Assembly: GCF_000020725.1 (NCBI RefSeq)
Contig: NC_011146.1
Span: 4,344,001 to 4,408,000, forward strand
Source of the DNA: Citrifermentans bemidjiense Bem
GTDB lineage: Bacteria > Desulfobacterota > Desulfuromonadia > Geobacterales > Geobacteraceae
Reading direction: 5' to 3'
Length of the DNA: 64,000 bases
The notes under the pieces are model-generated. The model had not been told where the DNA came from. It saw only the letters and a program-made list of their open reading frames with translations, and did not search any database. This document shows positions 1 through 9,082 of this stretch, piece by piece (positions within the stretch are counted from its first letter, which is position 1; each line of letters opens with the position of its first letter). The position numbers were made by a program, and so were the translations under genes.

Positions 1-91
1 GCGCAGCCCGCATCGGCTGTGATATAAATTAAGACCTCGAACGCGGCGAGGACGGAGATCGCCGGAGAGCCGACCTTCAAGGAACCTAGCC

Positions 92-1528
92 ATGACCATC
101 CCATTAAACCTACTGCGGCTGATTTTCGCCTCGCTGCTGGTGCTGCTGCCGCTCCAGCTTTTCGCTGCGCCCCTTCCCAAGCTGACCGAGCTACCGCTCG
201 GGGAGCGCTGGTTCAGCATCAAGCTCGGCGACGAGCGAGTCGGCTTCAGCCGGCTCACCATCACCCGGACCGACGCGGGGTACCGCATCGATTCCGAGGG
301 GAGCGTGAAGATGCGGGTGATGGGGTTCTCCAGGGAAGCCACTTCGAAGGAGTCCTACCTGGTCGCCCGGGACCTCGCGCTGCAATCGTTTTCGGCGGAA
401 AACCGCATCGACGGCAGCCCAGTCACCATCACCGGCGAGGTCACGCCTAAGGGAGTGGCAATCGTTTCCCGGTCGGGCAGCGGAAAGAAGGAGCGTACCC
501 TCAAGGTGAAGGGGGTGCTCTACCCCCCCCACGCGCTGAACCTTTACCCGCTCATGCAAGGGGCGCCGAAAGGAAAAAGCTACAAGCTCCCTGTCTTGGA
601 CGTGGAAGCGCTGAAGGTGAAGCAGCTCAAGGTTGAGGTGGTCGGGGAGGAGACGCTTCCGCCGGGGCGGCCGGTGGTCCATCTGAAGAACGACGTCTAC
701 CCCATGGTCGACAACGATATCTGGGTCGACCTGCAGGGGAACGTACTCAAGGAGTCGGTCCGCGACGACCTGGTGGTCACCGAGGCAGAGGACGAAGCGA
801 CCGCCCGTGAGGAACTTGCACGCGGCGCCCTCTCCAAGAAGGATCTGGTGCTGGATTTCAGCATGATCCGGGTCACCCCCCCCATCGAGCGTCCCGCCCA
901 ACTGCAGAAGCTGGTACTGGAGATGACGGGCATACCGCCGCAGCTGCCGCTTCTGCAGGGGATAAGGCAGCAGGTAGTGCGGCAGCCCGATGGCACGGTG
1001 CTCGTGACCTTGCCCAACCCCGCCCCTGCCGCCGAAGCGCCCCCGACCGCCGCCGATCGGGAACCGGCGGAGCGGATACCGAGCGATCACCCCGAGATCA
1101 AGGCGAAAACCGCGGAGATCAGGGGGAGCGAGCAGGATCCGGCACGGGTGGCAAAGCTACTGTCCGACTGGGTGGCCCGCGAGATAAAGGGCGCCGTTAC
1201 CGACAGCCAATCCCCCCTGGAAACGCTCAAAACCCGCATCGGCAACTGCCAGAGCCACGCGAGGCTCTATGCTTCCCTGGCCCGCGCCGCCGGCATCTCG
1301 ACCCGGTTCGTGTCCGGCATCATCTACGAGGGGGATGGCTTTCTCTACCATAGCTGGGCGGAAAGCTACCTCAGCGGAGCGTGGGTACCCGTCGATCCCA
1401 CTTTCGGCGAGATGCCCGCCAATCTGAGCCACGTCAAGTTCGTCGAAGGGGAAACGCTGGACGAGATGGGGACACTGGCGGGGATGATAGGCAGGGTACG
1501 GGCGAAAGTGGTGGAAAAGAAGTACTGA
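92..1528 (+). CDS. Exported transglutaminase-like domain protein
   Basis: A 478-residue protein with an N-terminal hydrophobic signal segment (about residues 8-26). It has a long central region without a recognised fold and a C-terminal transglutaminase-like domain. The papain-type triad is visible as Cys386 in GNCQSHA, His420 in FLYHSWAE and Asp435 in PVDPTFG. Such domains act as cysteine peptidases or peptide-modifying enzymes, and with a signal peptide this one probably works in the periplasm or envelope. The substrate cannot be read from sequence. It stands alone and is followed by a strong terminator at 1551-1590. No clear neighbour explains its role. Confidence 0.85.
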   Translation: MTIPLNLLRLIFASLLVLLPLQLFAAPLPKLTELPLGERWFSIKLGDERVGFSRLTITRTDAGYRIDSEGSVKMRVMGFSREATSKESYLVARDLALQSFSAENRIDGSPVTITGEVTPKGVAIVSRSGSGKKERTLKVKGVLYPPHALNLYPLMQGAPKGKSYKLPVLDVEALKVKQLKVEVVGEETLPPGRPVVHLKNDVYPMVDNDIWVDLQGNVLKESVRDDLVVTEAEDEATAREELARGALSKKDLVLDFSMIRVTPPIERPAQLQKLVLEMTGIPPQLPLLQGIRQQVVRQPDGTVLVTLPNPAPAAEAPPTAADREPAERIPSDHPEIKAKTAEIRGSEQDPARVAKLLSDWVAREIKGAVTDSQSPLETLKTRIGNCQSHARLYASLARAAGISTRFVSGIIYEGDGFLYHSWAESYLSGAWVPVDPTFGEMPANLSHVKFVEGETLDEMGTLAGMIGRVRAKVVEKKY

Positions 1529-1550
1529 GTTGAAGGCATCAACAGGAAAA

Positions 1551-1590
1551 CGGGGCGGCCTCTAGAGGCTGCCCCGCTTCTTTGTTTTCC
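1551..1590. terminator. Intrinsic terminator, bidirectional stem
   Basis: A near-perfect inverted repeat (CGGGGCGGCCTC / GAGGCTGCCCCG) starts 23 bases after the stop of the transglutaminase gene and is followed by a T-rich tail. It can also end transcription of the small gene on the minus strand (stop at 1601), since the preceding bases on that side are A-rich. Confidence 0.85.
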
Positions 1591-1600
1591 TATCCAGCCG

Positions 1601-1753
1601 TTAGGCTTGGCAGCACTCCTGAGTAGCCACCTCACCCAGAGTTTTCAGCTCCTTCAGATCCGCCTGCTTCTTGACGCTCCCCATGTAGCACAGCGCCTGA
1701 ACCGCCAGCGCCAGCGCATAGAACGCGCCCAGCACCATGAACAAAGTCCCCAT
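1601..1753 (-). CDS. Small single-span membrane protein (50 residues)
   Basis: A reading frame too short for usual ORF cut-offs. ATG at 1753-1751, TAA at 1603-1601, preceded by a strong Shine-Dalgarno (AGAGGAG, 6 bases before the ATG). The product begins MGTLFMVLGAFYALALAVQA, a single hydrophobic helix over about residues 3-24. A charged tail follows (SVKKQADLKELKTLGE), and the protein ends with a Cys-Cys pair, ECCQA. The RBS, the membrane helix followed by positive charges, and termination exactly at a bidirectional terminator make it a credible gene. Function unknown. It might be a membrane anchor or a small regulatory subunit, but no partner is apparent. Confidence 0.7.
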   Translation of the reverse strand: MGTLFMVLGAFYALALAVQALCYMGSVKKQADLKELKTLGEVATQECCQA

Positions 1754-2037
1754 TCGTCACTCCTCTTGAGCCCGGCAACCAGCCACCGGCTGCGCATGCT
1801 CGTCATTGTAGTTTCCCCTCACCAGCCAGCAGCATCCGTGCCGCCGACGCCTAGGCAACGTAACCGCTTAATCTCCTTGAAAGCGGTGGGGGAAGGGCTC
1901 TCCTGAAGGAGCAGGAATGTTCCAAACTGGAACGGGGTCCGGTGTTACGTAGACGAACGCAACGACCACAGGGACAGAAATAGTAAAGGTACACCTTGCG
2001 GTCGCCCCTTTTCTTGTTGCCGATATTTGCCTCGCGG

Positions 2038-2874
2038 CTATTTCCCCATGGCCTCCACGATTTCCCTACGGGCCTCGCCGATGGTGAGCGGGATGCGCGC
2101 GAAGGGAAGCCCCTCGTCGTGCTTCAGCTTGTAGATCAGCTCGGCTATGTGCGGCAGGCGCAGCTTGACGTTGGCCAGCTCATCGGGCGCGGTAAAGACT
2201 TCTTCAGGGGTACCGCCGCGCACCAGCTTTCCGCGGCTCAGGATGTGGAGCTGGTGCAGGAAGATGGGGACTAGGTCGACACTGTGGGTCGCCATGACGA
2301 TGGTCACCCCCTGCTCCTTGTTGAGCCGGGTCAGGAGTTCCATCATGCGGTACTCCCCCATCGGGTCGAGCCCGGCGGTCGGCTCGTCCATGAGCAGTAT
2401 CTCGTGCCCCATGGCGAGAAGGCCCGCGATGCAGACCCTCTTCTTCTGGCCGTAGCTCAGGTTGTGAATCCCCTTGGCGCCGAACTCCGCCATGTCCACA
2501 CTTGAAAGCGCCTGCTCCACTCGCCTGCGCACCTCGGCCTCGGCACATCCCATGTTGCGGGGACCGAAGGCGGTGTCCTCGAAGACGTTGCTGGCGAAAA
2601 GCTGGTCGTCGGGGTTCTGGAACACAAGCCCGACTTTACGGTAGATGTCCCTGGGATGCAGGCGCAGCACGTTGTCGCCGTCCAAGAGCACCTCCCCCTG
2701 GTACCCCTTGATCAGACCGTCCATCACCTTCAAAAGGGTGGTCTTGCCGGAGCCGTTGGAGCCTAGGATGCCGGTAAACTCTCCCCTTTTCACGGCGAGA
2801 CGGATGTCGGAGAGGGCAACGGTGCCATCGGGGTACTTGTAGCTCTGGAGGTCGACGGAGATTCTTGTATCCAC
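2038..2874 (-). CDS. cbiO: Cobalt ECF transporter ATPase CbiO
   Basis: ABC ATPase of 278 residues that powers uptake of Co(II) for cobamide synthesis. Visible motifs are Walker A GSNGSGKTT (residues 38-46), Q-loop Gln in VFQNPDDQLF (about 86), ABC signature LSYGQ (139-143) and Walker B ILLMDEPTAGLDP (159-171). The FQNPDDQ sequence is typical of the CbiO/EcfA branch. It is the last gene of the cobamide operon, ten bases after cbiQ. Ni(II) transport is the alternative, but the cobalamin genes and riboswitch upstream favour cobalt. Confidence 0.93.
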   Translation of the reverse strand: MDTRISVDLQSYKYPDGTVALSDIRLAVKRGEFTGILGSNGSGKTTLLKVMDGLIKGYQGEVLLDGDNVLRLHPRDIYRKVGLVFQNPDDQLFASNVFEDTAFGPRNMGCAEAEVRRRVEQALSSVDMAEFGAKGIHNLSYGQKKRVCIAGLLAMGHEILLMDEPTAGLDPMGEYRMMELLTRLNKEQGVTIVMATHSVDLVPIFLHQLHILSRGKLVRGGTPEEVFTAPDELANVKLRLPHIAELIYKLKHDEGLPFARIPLTIGEARREIVEAMGK

Positions 2875-2884
2875 GCTTGATCCT

Positions 2885-3649
2885 TTAAACGCTGCTTCTG
2901 AGCGCGATCATCGCCGCGAGAAAGAGGAAGGCGGAGGCGACCTCGGCCAGCCGCAGCGGCCGGTGCAGCGTCATCGGCATATCGCCATCGTAGCCGCGCT
3001 GCACCATGGCGGTGGTGATGCTCTGGCTGTTGTCAAAGGCCTTGATCACCAGCACGCCGGCGAGGGTCCCGAACGAGGAGAGGGAGCGGCGGTAGCCGAC
3101 GTAGCCGAGGCGGTTCTTCTGCGCGTTGTAGACCACCTGTGCCTCCTCCAGGAGCAGGAAGAGGTAGCGCCAGGCAAAGAGGGCCACGTCGACCAGGACC
3201 TGGGGCACCTTGAGCCAGGAGAGCGCGGCCATAAGTTCGGTGAAGGGGGTCGAGAACCCGACCACGGCCAGGAGCGAGACGCCGCCCAAGATGCGGCTCG
3301 CGATGAGCCCCCCCTCCCTCAGCCCCTCGCGGTAGGCGGAGAGCTCGTACCCGGCGACGCCGAACGAGAAAAGAGGGTCGCTGCCGGAAAAGAACATCTT
3401 CAGCAGGACGACAGTGGCCGCGATGAAGAGCGGCTCGGAAAAGCGCAGGGCGAGAAGGCGCCAGGGACTGCCGAGGGAGCGGCAGAGGGCGAGGCTTAGG
3501 ACCGAGACCAGCAGGGGGAACGCGACGCCCCGGCAGCTGATCACCATGACCAGCAGGGCCAGGGCGCAGATGAGCTTCACCCTCGGATCGATGCGGGTGA
3601 CCGGGTGCGCGGCGTCGCAGGTATGCGCCTTCAGGTGGTGCATCGCCAT
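2885..3649 (-). CDS. cbiQ: Cobalt ECF transporter transmembrane protein CbiQ
   Basis: A 254-residue integral membrane protein of the EcfT/CbiQ family, which couples ATP hydrolysis by CbiO to the substrate-binding component CbiM. It begins MAMHHLKAHTCDAAHPVTRIDPRVKL, and DPRVKLICAL is a family hallmark ahead of the first helices. The coupling region contains the characteristic Ala-Arg-Gly type motif (AMVQRGYDG, near residue 220). It starts one base after the cbiN-like gene, consistent with translational coupling. Confidence 0.92.
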   Translation of the reverse strand: MAMHHLKAHTCDAAHPVTRIDPRVKLICALALLVMVISCRGVAFPLLVSVLSLALCRSLGSPWRLLALRFSEPLFIAATVVLLKMFFSGSDPLFSFGVAGYELSAYREGLREGGLIASRILGGVSLLAVVGFSTPFTELMAALSWLKVPQVLVDVALFAWRYLFLLLEEAQVVYNAQKNRLGYVGYRRSLSSFGTLAGVLVIKAFDNSQSITTAMVQRGYDGDMPMTLHRPLRLAEVASAFLFLAAMIALRSSV

Positions 3650-3650
3650 C

Positions 3651-3935
3651 TTACTTATCCTTCCTCGTCAACTGGCGCCAGTAGTAGCCGGCGACGAACC
3701 CGCCGACCGCTCCCGCCACAAGGAACCCGAAGAGGAGGAGGTCTCCGGAGCCGGGATTGATCAGCGGCGCAGACGCCTGTCGTCCATGTTCCTTGGCGAT
3801 CTTCTCCACCACCGCCTCGTCCACCCCCTCCCAGGACTTGGGCGCCAGGGTGAAGAAGTAGAACGTGAACAACAGCGTCGGGAGCAGCACCAGGTGCATT
3901 GACAGTACCTTCCACTTCCTTCTGCGCTCAGGCAT
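3651..3935 (-). CDS. cbiN: CbiN-like small cobalt transport subunit
   Basis: A 94-residue protein with two predicted membrane helices (about 12-30 and 67-86) separated by a periplasmic stretch. The second helix is preceded by NPGSGDLLLFGFLVAGAVGG and followed by a Tyr-Tyr and basic tail. This matches the length, topology and P-x-SG-(D/E) pattern of CbiN, the accessory subunit that helps CbiM load metal. It overlaps cbiM by eight bases and precedes cbiQ by one. The family is divergent, so the assignment rests on context as much as on sequence. Confidence 0.68.
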   Translation of the reverse strand: MPERRRKWKVLSMHLVLLPTLLFTFYFFTLAPKSWEGVDEAVVEKIAKEHGRQASAPLINPGSGDLLLFGFLVAGAVGGFVAGYYWRQLTRKDK

Positions 3936-4665
3936 GGGCTGGGAGCTCCTTCTCGGTTATTACCCGCATCTTCACCAGGAGATCGGGGCGTTTACGGTAC
4001 AAAAGCGTCACCATCCCTGCGGTGATAACACCCTCCAGGATCCCCAGCGGCAGCTGGGTCGGGAGAAAGGCAAGCACCACCTTGACGAAGAGCGGCGTAA
4101 GCGGCGCCTCCCCCCGGATACCGAGCGACAGGATGAGCGCGGTCGCGGCGTAGGTCGCCCAGTCGGCCAGGATGCCGGCGACGAACCCGGAGACGGCGAG
4201 GCTCCCGCCCAGGCGCCGGATTCCCCTGAAGGCGAGCCACCCCGCCAGCGACCCCACCACCCCCATGGAGAAGGTGTTGGCGCCCAGGGTGGACAGTCCG
4301 CCGTGGGCGAGGAAGAGTGCCTGGATCAGCAGCGAGACCGCCGCGATCAGCACGCTGACCAGCGGCCCCACCAGGATGGCCGCAACGCCGGTGCCGCAGG
4401 GATGCGAGCAGGTCCCGGCAGTCGGGACCGGGATCGGCATGCAGGAGATGATGAAGACAACCGCCGCCAAAAGCCCTACCAGCGGCTTGATGGAGAGGTC
4501 TTCGCGCGACACGGCGTTCAGGCGCCTCACCCCGAGGGCGATGAAGGGCGCCAGCACCAGATACCAGAAGACGGCCCAGGGGAAAGGAAGTATCCCTTCC
4601 GAGATGTGCATGGCGAAGGCCGGGGTGGCGGAGAGAAGCGGCAGCGAAAGCGCAAATAGCGTCAT
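3928..4665 (-). CDS. cbiM: Cobalt ECF substrate-specific component CbiM
   Basis: The metal-binding membrane subunit. I start it at 4665, giving 245 residues: a short signal peptide (MTLFALSLPLLSATPAFA) and then MHISEGILPFPW. Removal of the signal peptide would expose the N-terminal Met-His used to bind metal in CbiM/NikM proteins. The conserved SCMPIPVPTAGTCSHPCGTG loop (about residues 74-93) follows. The frame is open further upstream, to 5010, but that part lies inside a repeat element with no protein similarity I recognise. The Shine-Dalgarno before 4665 is weak (G-rich), and the signal peptide lacks basic residues, so the native start may have been disturbed by the repeat. Confidence 0.85.
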   Translation of the reverse strand: MTLFALSLPLLSATPAFAMHISEGILPFPWAVFWYLVLAPFIALGVRRLNAVSREDLSIKPLVGLLAAVVFIISCMPIPVPTAGTCSHPCGTGVAAILVGPLVSVLIAAVSLLIQALFLAHGGLSTLGANTFSMGVVGSLAGWLAFRGIRRLGGSLAVSGFVAGILADWATYAATALILSLGIRGEAPLTPLFVKVVLAFLPTQLPLGILEGVITAGMVTLLYRKRPDLLVKMRVITEKELPAHA

Positions 4666-4683
4666 CAGCGCGAATCCGCACCG

Positions 4684-4940
4684 CCCCCCCTTTTTCAAAG
4701 GTTCTGCGAATAATCGGGTTCCCTCCCCCTCTGGGGGAGGGACAGGGTGAGGGAGACGCCACGAAGGCAAGATCTTGGCTGGGGCACAGCCCTCACCCCC
4801 GCCCCTCTCCCACCTTCGGACCGGAAGCCTACGGTGGGCGAAGGCCCGAAGGGCGAGGGGAGACAGGCGCCACAAACCTTCGCGGGTGAACCTAATCCCG
4901 GTCCCCCGTAATTTTTCGATGAACCTTTTCAAAGGGGGGA
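4684..4940. repeat. MITE-like repeat element in the cbiM leader
   Basis: About 257 bases bounded by imperfect inverted ends (CCCCCC...AAAGGTTC at 4684-4704; GAACC...AAAGGGGGGA at 4921-4940). Inside lies a hairpin, CCCTCCCCC / GGGGGAGGG, at about 4720-4742 followed by ACAGGGTGAGGG, and an inverted relative near 4790-4815. A second locus with the same core occurs at 46406-46520. It has no coding capacity of its own. It occupies nearly all of the 341-base space between bzaF and cbiM. Confidence 0.7.
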
Positions 4941-5006
4941 GATGAGGGGGTGGCTCCCACCATTCCTTTCCCATAGTTAGCGGGTATGCGGCGACGTGCT
5001 CGTTCA

Positions 5007-6314
5007 TCAAATCTTGTCACCCCGGAGATCGCCGGCGAAGATCTTGCCGGCGCCGCGGGAGGCGCAGAAGTCGCCGCACATGGTGCAGGTCTGCTCGTCT
5101 TCGGGGACGCGGCTCTTCCTGATGGCGGCGGCATCCTCGGGGAACAGGGCGAGCTCGAACTGGCGCTGCCAGTCCAGGTCCCTTCTGGCCTTGCTCATCT
5201 CCTTGTCGCGCTCCCTACCCTTCTCGGGGTACTTGTTCATATCGCCGATGTAGGCGGCGATCTTGGCGGCCTTCACCCCCATACGGACGTCCTCTTCGTT
5301 GGGAAGCGCCAGGTGCTCGGCCGGGGTGATGTAGCAGATCAAGTCGGCGCCATAGCGGGAAGACTGCGCTGCACCGATGGCCGCGGTGATGTGGTCGAAG
5401 CCGGGGGCGACGTCGGTGGCGATGGGCCCCAGCATGTAGTAGGGGGCGCCGCCGCTCATCCGCTTCTGCAGCTTGATGTTCCCCTCGATCTCGTCCAGAG
5501 GCACGTGTCCCGGCCCCTCCACCAGCATCTGGCACCCCATGTCGCGCCCGAGTTCCGCCAGCTCGCAGTTGATCAAAAGCTCCTGGATCTGCGCCCGGTC
5601 GCTCGAATCGTGGATGGCGCCGGCTCTGAGGCCGTTCCCCAGCGACAGCACGGTGTCGTAGCGCTTCAGGATCTCCACCACGCGGTCGAACTTCTCGTAG
5701 AGCGGATTTTCTCGGTTGTTGGCGATCATCCAGGCCGCCATGCTCACCCCACCCTTGGAAACCAGGCCGCCGTAGCGGTACCCCTGCTTCCTCAGGCGTT
5801 CGATCGTGTAGAGGTTGATGCCGCAGTGCACCGCCATGAAGGCCATGCCGTCGGCACACTGCCTTTCGATGATGTCGAAGAGCATCTCCTCGTCCAGCTT
5901 GTTGGGGTCGCCGTACTTCCTGGAGGCCTCGCAGAAAGCCTGGTAGAGGGGGACGTTGCCGACGGGGAGATCCACTGCCGCAATCACCTCGCGCCGCACC
6001 CGGTCCAGGTCCCCTCCGACGGAAAGTTCCATCAGGGTGTCTGCTCCGGATTCCTGCGCCGCGAGCCCCTTCTTCACCTCCGCCGCGTAATCGATGATGT
6101 CGGAGGAGGTCCCGATGGAGGCGTTCACCTTGGTCCTGAGACCCGCGCCGATCCCGGCCACCTTCGGCTTCCTGACATGGTTCCAGGGGATCACGATCTG
6201 TCCCAGCGCCACCTTCTCCCGAACGTACTCCGGCGTCAGATTTTCGTCGAAAGCCACCTGCGCCATCTGCTGGGTGGTAATGCCGGCACGCGCCGATTCT
6301 ATCTGTGTCATCAT
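5007..6314 (-). CDS. bzaF: 5-hydroxybenzimidazole synthase BzaF (ThiC paralogue)
   Basis: A radical-SAM enzyme of the ThiC superfamily, 435 residues from the ATG at 6314 (Shine-Dalgarno AAAAGGAG). The start overlaps the cbiA stop as ATGA. It begins [20 protein letters not shown] and carries the C-terminal cluster-binding cysteines Cys410, Cys413 and Cys417 (CTMCGDFC). ThiC makes HMP phosphate for thiamine. BzaF converts the same substrate, aminoimidazole ribotide, into 5-hydroxybenzimidazole, the lower ligand of some anaerobic cobamides. Position inside a riboswitch-led cobamide operon next to cobT, absence of any other thiamine gene, and lack of the long ThiC N-terminal domain favour BzaF. 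Sequence alone cannot fully exclude ThiC. Confidence 0.82.
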   Translation of the reverse strand: MMTQIESARAGITTQQMAQVAFDENLTPEYVREKVALGQIVIPWNHVRKPKVAGIGAGLRTKVNASIGTSSDIIDYAAEVKKGLAAQESGADTLMELSVGGDLDRVRREVIAAVDLPVGNVPLYQAFCEASRKYGDPNKLDEEMLFDIIERQCADGMAFMAVHCGINLYTIERLRKQGYRYGGLVSKGGVSMAAWMIANNRENPLYEKFDRVVEILKRYDTVLSLGNGLRAGAIHDSSDRAQIQELLINCELAELGRDMGCQMLVEGPGHVPLDEIEGNIKLQKRMSGGAPYYMLGPIATDVAPGFDHITAAIGAAQSSRYGADLICYITPAEHLALPNEEDVRMGVKAAKIAAYIGDMNKYPEKGRERDKEMSKARRDLDWQRQFELALFPEDAAAIRKSRVPEDEQTCTMCGDFCASRGAGKIFAGDLRGDKI

Positions 6315-7699
6315 GTGAGGCTCCTTTTCCGGTATGCCCTTCCCTGTTCCACGAAGTGAGGAGCCAAGTCTGGCGAGCTGCCGAAGTGTAGATGTATGTA
6401 CGAGGCGAGGCAGTTCTTGTAGCGGTAACCTTCGGGCGCGAGCTCTACCCCTTTCCTGGTGACCCGGTACAGGCGCTCCACGTGGAGGGGCATCTCCTGC
6501 ATATCGGAATAGTGGAACTCGTGGCCGCGGGCGACGCTCCCTTTGCGGCCAATCGTGCAATCCTCCAGCAGCTCCACCTCGCGGTACCCCAGCGCCTTGC
6601 GGCGCGGCAGCATCCGGGTCTGCACCGGGAAGATGCCTGCAAAACAGTGGTTTTCCCCTTCCCCGGCCATGCCTTGGGTCAGGTAGATGAAACCGCCGCA
6701 CTCGGCATAGACGGGCGTCCCCCCCTCGACCGCCGCGCGGATCTGCTCCTTCATCGGCTCGTTGGCGGCAAGCTCCGCGGCGAAGAGCTCGGGGTAGCCG
6801 CCGGGGAGGTAGATGCCACAGATAGCCTCCGGCAGCGAGCTGTCGGCAAGGGGGGAGAAGTAGCAGAGCTCGGCCCCGCTTTGCTCCAGGAGGCGCAGGT
6901 TGTCTTCGTAGACGAAGCAGAAGGCGGCGTCCCGCGCCACCGCGATCCTCACCCGTTCCAGGCTGGCTGCAGCGTTGGCGGCGGCTGGCGCGGGATCTTC
7001 CGGCAGCTCGCCATGCTCCAGGTCGAGGAGCGCGTCGAGGTGAAGGTGTTCTTCCACGACCTCGACCAGGTGGTCCAGGAAGGAGTCAGACAGCGGGTTG
7101 TCCTCCGCCGTCACCAGTCCCAAGTGGCGCGACGGAATGGCGAGGGCGGGGTCCCTGCGAAGGCAGCCGATCACCTGCACGCCCGGCACCGCAGCATCCA
7201 GCGCCTCCCGCAGGATGCGCTCATGGTTCGCGCTGGCGACGTTGTTGAAGATGACCCCTGCCACCCGCAGCGCCGGATCGAAGCTCGCGAAGCCGTGCAC
7301 TAGCGCGGCGGCGCTTCTCGCCTGGCTGCGGGCATCCACCACGAGAACCACCGGGGCGGCCAACTCCTTGGCGACCTGCGCGCTGCTCCCCGCTTCGGAG
7401 AGCCCGTCGATACCGTCGAAGAGCCCCATCGCCCCCTCGACGACCGCGATATCCGCAGCGGCCGCATGGTAGAGGAAGCTCTCCCTCAGGAAGCGGGGAT
7501 CGCAGATCCAGCCGTCCAGGTTCACGGAAGGGACCCCGGTCGCCAGCCGGTGATAGCCGGGGTCGATGAAGTCCGGACCCACCTTGAAGGGGGCCACCTT
7601 CAGGCCGCGCCTTTTCAGGGCCGCCATGACGCCCAAGGTCACGGTGGTCTTGCCGCAGCCGCTGGAAGGAGCCGCTATGACGATCCGCTTCAATCGCAC
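6311..7699 (-). CDS. cbiA: Cobyrinate a,c-diamide synthase
   Basis: A 462-residue enzyme that amidates the a and c side chains of cobyrinate using glutamine and ATP. The N-terminal P-loop domain shows [10 protein letters not shown] (residues 10-19) and [11 protein letters not shown]. The C-terminal class I glutamine amidotransferase domain shows the nucleophile Cys334 in YAECGG and the His pair at 436 and 438 in SYIHLHFGS. It is encoded directly upstream of bzaF with an ATGA overlap and follows the cobC-like gene by 10 bases. It is the only corrin-ring enzyme in this window, so the other ring-building genes must lie elsewhere. Confidence 0.95.
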   Translation of the reverse strand: MRLKRIVIAAPSSGCGKTTVTLGVMAALKRRGLKVAPFKVGPDFIDPGYHRLATGVPSVNLDGWICDPRFLRESFLYHAAAADIAVVEGAMGLFDGIDGLSEAGSSAQVAKELAAPVVLVVDARSQARSAAALVHGFASFDPALRVAGVIFNNVASANHERILREALDAAVPGVQVIGCLRRDPALAIPSRHLGLVTAEDNPLSDSFLDHLVEVVEEHLHLDALLDLEHGELPEDPAPAAANAAASLERVRIAVARDAAFCFVYEDNLRLLEQSGAELCYFSPLADSSLPEAICGIYLPGGYPELFAAELAANEPMKEQIRAAVEGGTPVYAECGGFIYLTQGMAGEGENHCFAGIFPVQTRMLPRRKALGYREVELLEDCTIGRKGSVARGHEFHYSDMQEMPLHVERLYRVTRKGVELAPEGYRYKNCLASYIHLHFGSSPDLAPHFVEQGRAYRKRSLT

Positions 7700-7709
7700 G
7701 CCGCTCCCT

Positions 7710-8306
7710 TTAACCGTTCACCAACTGCACCACGGTATTGCCGTCGGCGTAGTAGTCGATCAGGTTCACGCAGCAGTAGTGCTGGTCGATGCTGAAAAAG
7801 GATGAAAGGGGCGCGCCGATGGCATCCATGAGGATGACCCGGTTGACTCCCCCATGGGCCACCACCAAGACCTCCTCCCCCCGGTGTCTCGCCACGATTT
7901 CCTTCAGGGCTGGAAGCACCCGGCCGGCCAGATCCCCCAGGCTCTCCCCTCCCGGCGCGCGGAAGTGCTCCAGGTCCGCAAGCCGCGCCGCCCACTCGTC
8001 GGGGCGGTCCCGCTGGATGTCGGTCACCGAAAGTCCCTGCCACTCCCCGCAGTTGAGTTCCCTGAACTGCGGCACCTTCACCGGTTCCACGCCGAGATAG
8101 GGTCCGAGGATCTCGCCGCCGCGGACGGTCCTGACCAGGTCGCTGGTATAAAGTGCGCTGATCCGGTCCGGGTCGAGACGCGGCTTCAAGAGCTGGTACT
8201 GCTCCTCTCCCCGCGCGGTCAGGCGCACGTCGTACTGGCCGTTGTAGCAATGCGAGCGTTCCACCTCGCCGTGGCGGATCAGGTGCAGGCGGGTTCTCTC
8301 CATCAT
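7710..8306 (-). CDS. cobC: Alpha-ribazole phosphatase-like histidine phosphatase
   Basis: A 198-residue protein of the phosphoglycerate mutase/histidine phosphatase superfamily. The phosphoaccepting His12 sits in LIRHGEV, the second catalytic His is in VVAHGGVNR near residue 148, and the acid Glu is in FRELNCGEW. In cobamide pathways the family removes phosphate from alpha-ribazole 5'-phosphate or adenosylcobalamin 5'-phosphate. The position between cobS and cbiA supports that role. GGAG lies six bases before the first of two tandem ATGs. The fold is promiscuous, so the substrate is assigned from context. Confidence 0.85.
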   Translation of the reverse strand: MMERTRLHLIRHGEVERSHCYNGQYDVRLTARGEEQYQLLKPRLDPDRISALYTSDLVRTVRGGEILGPYLGVEPVKVPQFRELNCGEWQGLSVTDIQRDRPDEWAARLADLEHFRAPGGESLGDLAGRVLPALKEIVARHRGEEVLVVAHGGVNRVILMDAIGAPLSSFFSIDQHYCCVNLIDYYADGNTVVQLVNG

Positions 8307-8315
8307 CTGCGACTC

Positions 8316-9071
8316 CTATGCTCCCGCTAACCCCTGGCGCAAAAGGGCCAGAAGGACCAGCAGGAAAAAAATCTCGTTCAATTCGCTGGCGCAGCCGATC
8401 ACGTCTCCGGTCACCCCGCCGAGCCTTTGGTGCGACCAGAGCTTCACGCACCAGGTGAGGAGAAAGAGAAAGAGCAGGCAGATTACGCCGGTCAACCCCA
8501 GGAGAAGATACCCCGCGGCAACGGTCAAAAGGCAGGCGACGACGAGCTGGGTGAGCCCGGCCCCTCCCACGAAAGCGGAGCCAAGGCCGTCCTTTCTCGC
8601 CCGCTTGGCCCCCACCGTCATCTGCACCTGGGCGCAGCGCGCCGCCATCGGGAAGAGAAGGAGCGCCTCCCGCTTGTACTGAAGCGGCACCGCCAGAAGG
8701 GCTTGGTACTTGAGCCCCAGCCCCAGCACGAGCGCGACCGCACCGACGGCCCCGACCCGGGAGTCCTTCATGATCTCCAGGAAGCGCTCCCGGGAGCCGC
8801 GGGCGGCGAGCCCGTCGGCTACGTCGGAGAGCCCGTCCAGATGCAGCGCCCCCGTCGTCACGCTCATCAGCGCGATCAGGACCAGGTCCCCGACGCTTCT
8901 GGGGAGGAGCGGGGCAAGGAGGTAATCCGCCCCCGCCAGGAGCGCACCCAAGGCCAGCCCCACCAAGGGGAAAAAGGCCATGGAGCGCCCCAGATCCTCC
9001 TCCTCGCAGCGCACCGCGAACGGGAGGGGAAGGATGGTGAGGAACTGGAATGCGATCAGGAAGAGTCTCAT
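8316..9071 (-). CDS. cobS: Adenosylcobinamide-GDP ribazoletransferase CobS
   Basis: Integral membrane enzyme of 251 residues that joins adenosylcobinamide-GDP to the alpha-ribazole nucleotide, completing the nucleotide loop. The family signature near the N terminus is visible (FLTILPLPF), as is the metal-binding region TGALHLDGLSDVADGLAARG (about residues 72-91). Several hydrophobic helices follow. It lies between cobT and the cobC-like gene, the usual order for lower-ligand assembly genes. Confidence 0.95.
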   Translation of the reverse strand: MRLFLIAFQFLTILPLPFAVRCEEEDLGRSMAFFPLVGLALGALLAGADYLLAPLLPRSVGDLVLIALMSVTTGALHLDGLSDVADGLAARGSRERFLEIMKDSRVGAVGAVALVLGLGLKYQALLAVPLQYKREALLLFPMAARCAQVQMTVGAKRARKDGLGSAFVGGAGLTQLVVACLLTVAAGYLLLGLTGVICLLFLFLLTWCVKLWSHQRLGGVTGDVIGCASELNEIFFLLVLLALLRQGLAGA

Positions 9072-9082
9072 CGCAATCCTTC

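Noticed and set aside
4666-5010. N-terminal extension of CbiM to 5010
   Set aside because: This part lies in the repeat element, starts with TTG overlapping the bzaF end, and CbiM proteins begin with a short signal peptide followed by MHI.
5007-6701. A longer ThiC/BzaF frame starting at 6701
   Set aside because: The extra 129 residues are in the shadow of cbiA. The ATG at 6314 has a good ribosome site and the family start.
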